Assembly (NCBI GenBank): GCA_964472525.1
Contig: CAYYLL010000082.1
Coordinates: 1 to 5,151, forward strand
DNA length: 5,151 bases
Direction: 5' to 3'
Origin: SZUA-37 sp964472525
GTDB taxonomy: Bacteria; Pseudomonadota; Gammaproteobacteria; UBA6429; Thiohalophilaceae
Below are positions 1 through 5,095 of this stretch, piece by piece. The position numbers and the translations under genes were made by a program. Every line of letters begins with the position of its first letter. Position 1 is the first letter of the stretch. The notes beneath the pieces were generated by a model. It ran no database searches, was not told the DNA's origin, and was given only the letters and a program-made list of their open reading frames with translations.

Positions 1-52
1 CCATTCTGATTATGCTTTTAAATTCTTTTTGCTACTTATTTATTACTGCTAA
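1..52 (-). other. 5' leader of a truncated cassette
   Basis: This is the start of the next cassette in the array, cut by the window edge. Read on the minus strand it begins TTAGCAGTA after the core cut and contains AAAAAGAATTTAAAA and an ATGG at 4-1. All three elements recur in the same order at the start of cassette IV (2938 down to 2889), so the missing cassette is probably a relative of cassette IV. No coding sequence can be judged from 52 bases. Confidence 0.6.
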
Positions 53-128
53 CGTCGTAAATCACCGGCGGTATAAAGCAGAGCGCAGCGGCGCTTTATA
101 CCGTCCGCGTGAATTTACCTTGTTAGGC
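47..128 (-). other. attC: attC site of cassette I (82 bp)
   Basis: The site runs from TGCTAAC (47-53) to GTTAGGC (122-128) and ends the methyltransferase cassette. Read on the plus strand, which is the cassette bottom strand, it folds as one long hairpin: GTAAAT 57-62 with ATTTAC 113-118, GG 67-68 with CC 105-106, and CGGTATAAAGC 69-79 with GCTTTATACCG 93-103. The apical loop is 13 nt (80-92). Extrahelical bases include T104, at the position where most other sites in this window also have an unpaired T. The TGCTAAC core departs from the RYYYAAC consensus in its first two bases. Confidence 0.93.
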
Positions 129-902
129 CGTAATTTCCATTGATTTAAGAAAATCTTCTGGAACATCAGAATTTTTTCGCCCCGCGATTGCAAAATAATA
201 AAGTGGTTCCCCCTCAATAGACAGCCTGTGCCGATAACGTTCTATGTGATAAACATCAAGAAATTCCGAAAATATCAATTCTCTTGTCATTCTAGAAAAT
301 CCTGATTCATCACTATTATCAAGAAATGTTTCTTTAATATTGAAAGCGATCCATCCTTGTTCTTTGATGATATTGAATGCTTCGACAAATGCAGTCGTTG
401 GAATATCTCCGAAGCCGAGAGCAGCCACGGTTACCATACAATCACATTGCCACGACTCTATATCCTCTTTCTTGTCTTTATCTAGCTTCGTAAAATCTTC
501 TACATAATATGCATCATACAATCCGGGTCTATCTCGTATGGTGGCATCATAAGCTTCTGGAATTATATCCACACCTATTAAGCGTGACACACCACGCTTT
601 TTCAGCTCTTCCCCCATCATTCCATTGCCTGCTCCCAAATCCAATACTCTAAGTTCAGTGAAATTGTCTTGGTACTGTTTTACAGAGGATTCAAGAATGT
701 TGGCCACTTTAACTGGAGATGTACATTTCAGGCGATCATAGAAAATTTGCTCATACAAACCAGGAACTTGATATATTTCATCGTAGTCGTGAAATCTAAT
801 TTTTCTTTGTTTGCCAGAGCCTTGAAGAAAGAAATAGGTCTCGTCTTGATCGTGTTTAGTTAATTCGCTTTTTGGGAACTGAATTCTGTGTCTCTTCTGC
901 AT
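123..902 (-). CDS. Class I SAM-dependent methyltransferase (METTL27/WBSCR27-like)
   Basis: This 259-residue protein should be a cytoplasmic methyltransferase that transfers a methyl group from S-adenosylmethionine to an unknown acceptor. The SAM-binding core is clear: motif I VLDLGAGNG at residues 86-94, an acidic motif II residue in GVDIIP (D112), an acidic EDF at 135-137 for the adenine side, and CDCMVTVAALGFGDI at 153-167 as the motif IV strand. The pattern 'AALGFGDIP' followed by a long helix and GWIAFNI resembles the Williams-Beuren METTL27-like branch, whose bacterial substrates are unknown. The N-terminal 80 residues lack a known motif and may bind the acceptor. The ATG at 902 is supported by GAGG (911-908) five bases upstream. 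The TAA stop lies inside the attC core (122-128). The family call is firm; the substrate is not known. Confidence 0.88.
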   Translation of the reverse strand: MQKRHRIQFPKSELTKHDQDETYFFLQGSGKQRKIRFHDYDEIYQVPGLYEQIFYDRLKCTSPVKVANILESSVKQYQDNFTELRVLDLGAGNGMMGEELKKRGVSRLIGVDIIPEAYDATIRDRPGLYDAYYVEDFTKLDKDKKEDIESWQCDCMVTVAALGFGDIPTTAFVEAFNIIKEQGWIAFNIKETFLDNSDESGFSRMTRELIFSEFLDVYHIERYRHRLSIEGEPLYYFAIAGRKNSDVPEDFLKSMEITA

Positions 903-933
903 TATTTCCTCAATTTTAGTTGGATGTTTATTG

Positions 934-1020
934 GCCTAACGTTTGAATTAAACGGCGCCGCTTTTCGGCGTCCGAGCAGGGCAGGTTTTTTGCCCTGCGG
1001 TTTTAAATGACTTGTTATAT
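934..1020 (-). other. attC: attC site of cassette II (87 bp), branched
   Basis: The site runs from GCCTAAC (934-940) to GTTATAT (1014-1020). The folded plus strand has an outer arm (AATTAAAC near 946-953 against GTTTTAAAT near 1000-1008) that opens into two hairpins side by side. The first pairs CGCCG 956-960 with CGGCG 966-970, extended by GG 954-955 and CC 972-973 around an unpaired T971. The second is a perfect 8-bp stem, GCAGGGCA 976-983 with TGCCCTGC 991-998, around a GGTTTTT loop. Confidence 0.93.
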
Positions 1021-1027
1021 GCTGTTT

Positions 1028-1918
1028 TCAAACTAGCGATCTATATTTTTCAATTAAATCATTGGCTTCTTCATTACTTATTGGCTCAAACAAGAATTCT
1101 TGAAATATTGGATTGATTAGCGCCAACTTGAAACGTTCATCATCTTTTATATGTTCATCATCATGCATGTATACATAGCCTTTTTCTTTCTCTTCTCTTT
1201 CAGGTGCCTCTATTGCTAAAATTGGGTGAATCAAATGACTTTTAAAATACTGGCCATGCACATTCGAATATATTACTTCTATTGAAAGGTCCGGCCCACG
1301 ATATGAAGATTGAGATGGATTGTTTTTTACTCTATACATGTTTTTTGCATGACTAATAGAGAAATCCTCCATCATTTTTTCTATTTTGCTTGTTTCAAAG
1401 TGCATCTCGGATTCTTTCTCTTCTTGTGCACTTAAGTTACCAATAAATGAGTATTCATATAACTCGTCTTTCCATTCATGTTCTACATGCTTATAAATAA
1501 GTTTGACTCTTGTGTGTACGTGAAGCGCAGGGCTATCACCAATATTTTTCACAATAGCGTTTATACTTAGCTGTCTTCTTTTTTCACCAAAATAAGCGGA
1601 ACCAGAGGTTTCGGTTATATCAGGTATTAACGTAGGTACATTTGAAAACATTAATTGTTTTTCAGTTTGCTTAAGTAAACTTTGACTAACCTCAACAGAG
1701 TTATTAGAGGCGTTGACTTGGAAAAAGGTTAGTATCACATAAATAAGAGTTACTATTACCAGCACGATAGAAAAAACAACACCAATAATTGAAGCGTAAC
1801 GATTGTTAATATTTTCAAGTGTAACTAGTACACCCTCATCACTAATGTAAATAAGCACTATGCTGGTTAGGCCAACACCTAAGAAAAAATATAATGTATT
1901 TTTTACAATATTATTCAT
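1028..1918 (-). CDS. Two-helix membrane protein with large soluble C-terminal domain
   Basis: I do not recognise a named family. From the ATG at 1918 the protein has 296 residues: two hydrophobic helices at about 8-24 and 43-66, a polar turn between them, then a charged stretch (70-90, with SLLKQTEKQL) that may be a short coiled coil or linker, and a soluble domain from about 95 to the end. Lysine near the N-terminus places both termini in the cytoplasm. The stretch NAIVKNIGDSPALHVHTRVKLIY (about 120-142) looks like beta strands of an immunoglobulin-like or sensor-type domain. The frame stays open upstream to an ATG at 2059, but that part crosses the neighbouring attC. I chose 1918 because AAGAG (1934-1930) precedes it and the resulting 31-nt leader matches the other cassettes. 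An ATG at 1945 is a weaker alternative, as it overlaps the core site and has no ribosome binding site. The role is unknown. Confidence 0.8.
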   Translation of the reverse strand: MNNIVKNTLYFFLGVGLTSIVLIYISDEGVLVTLENINNRYASIIGVVFSIVLVIVTLIYVILTFFQVNASNNSVEVSQSLLKQTEKQLMFSNVPTLIPDITETSGSAYFGEKRRQLSINAIVKNIGDSPALHVHTRVKLIYKHVEHEWKDELYEYSFIGNLSAQEEKESEMHFETSKIEKMMEDFSISHAKNMYRVKNNPSQSSYRGPDLSIEVIYSNVHGQYFKSHLIHPILAIEAPEREEKEKGYVYMHDDEHIKDDERFKLALINPIFQEFLFEPISNEEANDLIEKYRSLV

Positions 1919-1943
1919 TACGGCATGTTCTCTTTTTTTTTGC

Positions 1944-2045
1944 ATATAACGATTAGCATAAGGGGCTTTTGAAAGAGAAGCGAGAGCGCCTCTTTTAAAA
2001 GTCCCAATGAGCGGCAAGCGAATGTTCTTGATGCACTTGTTAGCT
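1944..2045 (-). other. attC: attC site of cassette III (102 bp)
   Basis: The site runs from ATATAAC (1944-1950) to GTTAGCT (2039-2045). The plus strand folds with a 12-bp stem, CTTTTGAAAGAG 1966-1977 with CTCTTTTAAAAG 1990-2001 (one G-T wobble), around a 12-nt loop (1978-1989). Outside the stem, GGG 1963-1965 pairs with CCC 2003-2005 and leaves T2002 extrahelical. The remaining 30 bases before the core show no clear second hairpin. Confidence 0.92.
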
Positions 2046-2561
2046 GTTTTTTGTTTCATTTATGTAATTGATGATATCTTTTTTTACTGATTGGATATCA
2101 ATTTCTTCTAAAAATATTTTATTATTATTAAAATCAGTGAACCATATTTTTAAATTATTTGTTTTAGTTATTACGCCAATAGAGATCATGGGTAAATCGG
2201 CTGTTTCTCCGCTTTTTAGAATGAGTGGTAAAAGCCTATTCCTTATACCATAAGCTTCCTCTGGTTGTTCATACCAGCCCATACAGCCAGAAGTTTCACA
2301 ATTATTTTCTGCTGTTCCGGAGTATTGTAGATCTTTTAAAGCAATATTTTCTACCCCAAGATTGGCTAATAAAATAACCACAATAGGATGAATTTCCTTT
2401 GTGGTTTTATCAACTTTTCTTAGAAGATATAAATCGGTTTTAAACTTTTTAAGTTCATTTTTTTTATTAAAATAAAGGTATAAGTATCGACTAACAGCTA
2501 CCAAAGCAATTGCTGTTGATAGTGTTGCACCATAATTTGCAGCGTTAAACTCGATAAAGAT
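2040..2561 (-). CDS. Single-helix membrane-anchored protein; probable ATC start
   Basis: I do not recognise a named family. The frame is open from well upstream of TTG at 2504, and the only strong ribosome binding site (AAGGAG, 2574-2569) sits seven bases before an in-frame ATC at 2561. Starting there gives 173 residues: (I/M)FIEFNAAN, one hydrophobic helix at about 10-31, a basic flank (NKKNELKKFK), and a soluble domain. The basic flank suggests the N-terminus is outside and the C-terminus in the cytoplasm. The domain has strand-like segments (HPIVVILLANLG, 58-69; ADLPMISIGVI) and two nearby cysteines (88 and 93), a layout broadly like the cassette II protein. A TTG start at 2504 would give 154 residues but has no ribosome binding site and cuts the helix in half. 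AUC is a very poor initiator, so expression may be weak, or an ATG may have mutated. The TAA stop is supplied by the attC core. The function is unknown. Confidence 0.7.
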   Translation of the reverse strand: MFIEFNAANYGATLSTAIALVAVSRYLYLYFNKKNELKKFKTDLYLLRKVDKTTKEIHPIVVILLANLGVENIALKDLQYSGTAENNCETSGCMGWYEQPEEAYGIRNRLLPLILKSGETADLPMISIGVITKTNNLKIWFTDFNNNKIFLEEIDIQSVKKDIINYINETKNS

Positions 2562-2566
2562 ATTAA

Positions 2567-2576
2567 CTCTCCTTTT
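2567..2576 (-). promoter_or_regulatory. Strong ribosome binding site of the cassette III gene
   Basis: The minus strand reads AAAAGGAGAG here, an almost ideal Shine-Dalgarno sequence. No ATG, GTG or TTG follows at a usable distance in the long open frame; the in-frame codon at seven bases from GGAG is ATC (2561-2559). This site decides the start of the gene at 2040-2561. Confidence 0.7.
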
Positions 2577-2578
2577 AC

Positions 2579-2679
2579 AGCTAACGCCGAGCTAAATGGC
2601 ACTTAACCATGAGCAAAGCGAGTGGTTAAGTGTCCAAGCTGCGCGTCTTTTGCGCAGCGGTTTAAGCGTTTTGTTAGCA
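2579..2679 (-). other. attC: attC site of cassette IV (101 bp), branched
   Basis: The site runs from AGCTAAC (2579-2585) to GTTAGCA (2673-2679). The plus strand forms a perfect 10-bp stem, CACTTAACCA 2600-2609 with TGGTTAAGTG 2623-2632, around the 13-nt loop TGAGCAAAGCGAG; GG 2598-2599 pairs with CC 2634-2635 and leaves T2633 unpaired. Next to it is a second perfect 7-bp stem, GCTGCGC 2638-2644 with GCGCAGC 2652-2658, with a GTCTTTT loop. It is closely related to the sites at 2933 and 5096. Confidence 0.94.
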
Positions 2680-2938
2680 GCAAGTTGCCCCAATGACCTT
2701 GTTGTTGTTTTATTGTTTTGCATTTTGGAGTTCCTTTGCCTCTGGTTTTGATTTTACACCTTTTACTACTGCCCGCAATCACAGACTAGAAAGTTTGGTA
2801 TTTTTGTTTGCGCCTTCACGCTGCCGCGATAATAACGAGTGCAACCATCGTTGTTTGAACTTGAAGTCAGTAAGGTACTTTAGCTGCCCCATTGTTTAAC
2901 CGCTTTTTAAATTCTTTTTACTACTTTGATACTGCTAA
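2585..2938 (-). other. Cassette IV: no convincing gene, small ORFs only
   Basis: This 354-bp cassette has attC at its 3' end but lacks an ORF of normal size with a ribosome binding site. On the minus strand it holds a 37-codon ORF (2779-2892) without a ribosome binding site and a 43-codon ORF (2592-2723) with AAAGGA upstream, most of which is attC sequence. On the plus strand a 68-codon frame covers 2693-2899, also without a ribosome binding site. Its first 50 bases resemble the cassette start at 1-52. It could encode a small peptide, an RNA or a decayed gene; the sequence does not decide. Confidence 0.6.
2779..2892 (-). CDS. Possible 37-residue peptide, cassette IV
   Basis: This is a small ORF beginning MGQLKYLTDFKFKQ and ending in NTKLSSL, basic overall (many K and R) with no membrane segment. 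The ATG lies 46 nt into the cassette, and the same ATGG falls at the matching point of the related leader at 1-52. Against it: no Shine-Dalgarno sequence is visible, codon content gives no support at this length, and the opposite strand is also open. I do not recognise a family with certainty. Confidence 0.3.
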   Translation of the reverse strand: MGQLKYLTDFKFKQRWLHSLLSRQREGANKNTKLSSL

Positions 2939-3034
2939 CGTTAGAATTAAACGGCAATTATCCGTGAGCAAAGCGAGCGGGTAATTGTCCGAGTTGCGCG
3001 CCTTTTGCGCAACGGTTTAAATGACTTGTTATGT
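2933..3034 (-). other. attC: attC site of cassette V (102 bp), branched
   Basis: The site runs from TGCTAAC (2933-2939) to GTTATGT (3028-3034). The plus strand pairs CAATTATCCG 2955-2964 with CGGGTAATTG 2978-2987 (one wobble) around the loop TGAGCAAAGCGAG, with T2988 unpaired between this stem and GG/CC (2953-2954 with 2989-2990). A second perfect stem joins GTTGCGC 2993-2999 to GCGCAAC 3007-3013 with a GCCTTTT loop. The outer arm pairs TTAAAC with GTTTAA. Confidence 0.94.
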
Positions 3035-3265
3035 TCCACTTTTGATTATTGCAATTATTGCTACTATAAGGCTTGCGAAGGCAATGATTAAAGAGCCTAT
3101 AGCGATTTTATTTGATGTAGTTGCCTGCGATAATGCTTTATTGGCTGTTCGACGACGCTCCTCTGCTTTTAATACTTCAAAAGCCCAAGGATCTCCAGTT
3201 TGCCCGAATGCATCTACAAGCTCATGATCTGATAAATTTGAAAATTCATTATTATCTTCTGCCAT
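3029..3265 (-). CDS. Small C-terminally anchored membrane protein
   Basis: This 78-residue protein has a charged, helical soluble part (about 1-52, with NLSDHELVDAFGQTGDPWAFEVLKAEERRR) and one hydrophobic helix at about 54-74 (IAIGSLIIAFASLIVAIIAII), ending in KSGT. The layout is that of a tail-anchored inner-membrane protein whose N-terminal part faces the cytoplasm. I do not recognise a named family; the 'LSDxEL...G' start recurs in small hypothetical proteins with a terminal helix. The ATG at 3265 follows AAGG (3277-3274) by eight bases, and the leader is 32 nt. The TAA stop lies inside the attC core 3028-3034. It is alone in its cassette, so it has no partner gene to suggest a role. Confidence 0.8.
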   Translation of the reverse strand: MAEDNNEFSNLSDHELVDAFGQTGDPWAFEVLKAEERRRTANKALSQATTSNKIAIGSLIIAFASLIVAIIAIIKSGT

Positions 3266-3291
3266 TTCTATAGCCTTATTTTATTTTTTAA

Positions 3292-3357
3292 ACATAACGT
3301 TAGAGTTAAATTACGGCGCGTCTTTTTGCGCCGTCAATTTTGAACGACTTGTTATGC
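3292..3357 (-). other. attC: attC site of cassette VI (66 bp, short)
   Basis: The site runs from ACATAAC (3292-3298) to GTTATGC (3351-3357) and is the shortest in the window. The plus strand forms one hairpin, ACGGCGC 3313-3319 with GCGCCGT 3328-3334, around a GTCTTTTT loop; TT 3311-3312 pairs with AA 3336-3337, leaving C3335 rather than a T unpaired. The loop matches that of the second hairpin of the site at 2579. Confidence 0.92.
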
Positions 3358-3364
3358 CCTTTAT

Positions 3365-4006
3365 TTAATCCCATTGCACGCTCACTTCTGAGTCAGGTTT
3401 TATTTTTTTATGGAATTTTCTCAACCGTGCAAGAAAATTAACAAGTTCAATTACGCCGGGAGGATTAACTGATACTTTGCTGTCATTATAATCAATTAAA
3501 TAAATAGCTCGGTTACTATTGAGCAGATTTGTGAATTTATTTTCACCATCTAACTTGTGGTTTTGTCTAACACAAATGACCCCTAAATGATTTGATAACC
3601 CGCCTGGATGATCCACTTTAGTACTGCGATCTAAGATGTCATCAAGGCCTTTAGAATAATCTGTACGTTTAACTTCTAATGTGCCTATTACGCTATTTTT
3701 GGGAACCAAAGCAAACCCACCTTGATCGAAAATTGCCGGGATTGGATTTGGATCCCATACGATCAAATCGATTTGTGGCAATTTTTCACCAGTATCAAAT
3801 TTGGCAGGCGATATTATAGTGCCACAAGAAACACGAAGTGGATGCAAAGTTCTTCTTACAAATTCACCAACCAATGTCTCAGCATACGCTCCAATGACAT
3901 CAGTATTCTTTGTAAAGTTTTCAATCGATTGTACTGACGCGAATTCGCCACAAAGATGTTTCGCTAATTCTTCAAAGTAGGCAACTATATTGTCTTTTGG
4001 GGCCAC
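3365..4006 (-). CDS. DUF6602-like protein, PD-(D/E)XK nuclease-like
   Basis: This 213-residue soluble protein resembles the DUF6602 group, judged from memory of the family pattern rather than a search. The key pattern is that of a PD-(D/E)XK phosphodiesterase fold: a helix with E43 (YAETLVGEF), QIDLIVWD with D80 as the metal-binding aspartate, and the strand TLEVKR with E111 and K113 as the E-x-K pair. A histidine-containing segment (VDHPGGLSNH, 131-140) and LGVICV follow as in the core sheet. If active it would cut nucleic acid in the cytoplasm, possibly as a defence nuclease, but no substrate can be read from the sequence. The start is GTG at 4006, preceded by GGAG (4015-4012) five bases away, with a 28-nt cassette leader. 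It is alone in its cassette. Confidence 0.78.
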   Translation of the reverse strand: MAPKDNIVAYFEELAKHLCGEFASVQSIENFTKNTDVIGAYAETLVGEFVRRTLHPLRVSCGTIISPAKFDTGEKLPQIDLIVWDPNPIPAIFDQGGFALVPKNSVIGTLEVKRTDYSKGLDDILDRSTKVDHPGGLSNHLGVICVRQNHKLDGENKFTNLLNSNRAIYLIDYNDSKVSVNPPGVIELVNFLARLRKFHKKIKPDSEVSVQWD

Positions 4007-4028
4007 GATTACTCCAAATATTTATATG

Positions 4029-4104
4029 GCATAACGCACTAATAAGCGGCGCGCGGTAGCGCGTCCGGTGAGCAACGCGAACGAACTTGATTTACTTGTT
4101 AGCT
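4029..4104 (-). other. attC: attC site of cassette VII (76 bp)
   Basis: The site runs from GCATAAC (4029-4035) to GTTAGCT (4098-4104). The plus strand forms a short stem, CGCGC 4050-4054 with GCGCG 4059-4063, around GGTA; CGG 4047-4049 pairs with CCG 4065-4067 and leaves T4064 unpaired. It keeps a fragment, GTGAGCAACGCGA, that resembles the conserved apical loop of other sites but lies outside the stem here. Confidence 0.9.
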
Positions 4105-4106
4105 GA

Positions 4107-4406
4107 TTATATGACAGGGGCAGCCCACCATGTTGGCTGAGTTGCAATAAATACTGTAATTATTAAAAATAATATCCAGTATATTATGGCTAGTTTTTTA
4201 GACTGATATATATAATAAGATGCCCCCCATAAAATCACACTAAAAAAGGCTGCCACATAATATATGAGAACACCATATACTCCAATGCCTTCACCAGCAC
4301 GAATAAACTCTTTAAAAGAGAAGGTAACATCAATCCCTTCACCCAAGTATAGGATAGTAGCTAGTGCATATATAAAATACGATAGAAATTCCTTTTTTTT
4401 AGTCAT
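4107..4406 (-). CDS. Three-helix membrane protein, partner of the upstream hydrolase
   Basis: This 99-residue protein is mostly hydrophobic with three likely membrane helices at about 8-22, 41-66 and 70-90, a basic N-terminus (MTKKKEF) on the cytoplasmic side and a short tail ending WWAAPVI. I recognise no family. Its ATG overlaps the stop of the hydrolase gene by one base (TAATG at 4408-4404), so the two are one transcript and probably translationally coupled; only a weak GGGA lies upstream. Pairing inside one cassette suggests a shared function. A small membrane protein directly behind a lipase-like enzyme is the layout of an effector and its immunity protein, or of a toxin pair, but that is inference. 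Confidence 0.75.
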   Translation of the reverse strand: MTKKKEFLSYFIYALATILYLGEGIDVTFSFKEFIRAGEGIGVYGVLIYYVAAFFSVILWGASYYIYQSKKLAIIYWILFLIITVFIATQPTWWAAPVI

Positions 4407-5077
4407 TAACGTAATCCCATTTTGTATAATTTCTCTGCCAATTCTTTACGTCGCTTTTCACCGACAGAACCTTCTTCTGCATAGTAGAAGTGGCCTTTTG
4501 ATGTCTTCATTTGTTCTCTTAATTTAAAAGCATTCATAATTATTTCAGAAGTATCCATACCCGCATAAATAGGATCTCCATGTTTATCAAGGTTAATAAC
4601 GATAATTTTTTTAATAGTACTCATTCCCTTTACCATTTTTAAAAAATGCTCACTAATAGGGCTACCAATAAGCACTAGATTATTCACAATGGAACCATGA
4701 CGAGCATACTTTACAGCTAGTTGCGCAGCAATTAGCGAACCATACGAATAACCAACTAAATTGAATTGTGAATATGGATTTGTAAATGTTCGAAGCAACA
4801 TGGGAAAACGTGGATCGTACTCTCTACCGAAGATAACGCCAATAGTAGCATCCATATTCTGCCCAGCAGACCATTTTTCACGATCAAGATAAACGGCACT
4901 TTTAATGCCTGCCTTATGAAAAGCATTTATTAATTTTGGTATATATAGCCCATTTAGACCCGCGCCTCCTATGAAAAATGTTCCTTTTATGTAGCCACCT
5001 GGCTTAACACAACATTTTCCTTTTAACGGACCATGTTTAGGTAATTGATTTGATGTTGAAATTTCAGCAAACGGCAT
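4406..5077 (-). CDS. Alpha/beta hydrolase, lipase/esterase-like
   Basis: This 223-residue protein has the features of a serine hydrolase. FFIGGAGLNG (34-43) fits the strand and loop of the oxyanion hole. GYSYG (109-113) is the GxSxG nucleophile elbow with S111, on the strand QFNLVG and followed by the helix SLIAAQLAVKYA. NLVLIGSP (133-140) is the next strand; D164 or D168 in VINLDKHGDP is the likely acid; and H196 in KGHFYY the likely base. No signal peptide or lid domain is visible, and it is shorter than most lipases. The substrate is unknown; a phospholipid or other ester is possible. The ATG at 5077 follows AAGGAG (5091-5086) by eight bases with a 24-nt leader. It is the first gene of a two-gene cassette and overlaps the membrane protein gene by one base. 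Confidence 0.85.
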   Translation of the reverse strand: MPFAEISTSNQLPKHGPLKGKCCVKPGGYIKGTFFIGGAGLNGLYIPKLINAFHKAGIKSAVYLDREKWSAGQNMDATIGVIFGREYDPRFPMLLRTFTNPYSQFNLVGYSYGSLIAAQLAVKYARHGSIVNNLVLIGSPISEHFLKMVKGMSTIKKIIVINLDKHGDPIYAGMDTSEIIMNAFKLREQMKTSKGHFYYAEEGSVGEKRRKELAEKLYKMGLR

Positions 5078-5095
5078 TTATTGTTCTCCTTTTTT

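Noticed and set aside
669..863. Plus-strand 64-codon ORF inside the methyltransferase gene
   Set aside because: It is a shadow of a well-supported gene with clear SAM motifs on the other strand.
2638..2658. GC-rich hairpin considered as a transcription terminator
   Set aside because: No run of T follows the stem on either strand; the T-run is in the loop. It is better explained as part of attC.
2592..2723. 43-codon minus-strand ORF with AAAGGA upstream, cassette IV
   Set aside because: The ribosome binding site is reasonable, but about two thirds of the coding part is attC sequence, giving a basic peptide typical of read-through of such repeats. Not called as a gene.
2751..2778. Possible minus-strand promoter TTGCGG, 16 bases, TAAAAT
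   Set aside because: The -10 matches five of six bases but the -35 only three of six, and such matches are common in AT-rich DNA.
2693..2899. 68-codon plus-strand ORF across cassette IV
   Set aside because: It has no ribosome binding site, runs against every supported gene in the array, and is about as open as the minus strand of the same stretch. An inverted gene remains possible, so it is mentioned in the cassette IV entry.
3021..3227. Plus-strand 68-codon ORF opposite the small tail-anchored protein gene
   Set aside because: It starts inside an attC, has no ribosome binding site, and lies opposite a gene with a good start and a stop set by the core site.
4264..4527. Plus-strand 87-codon ORF across the hydrolase/membrane gene junction
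   Set aside because: It overlaps two coupled minus-strand genes and has no ribosome binding site or recognisable motif.
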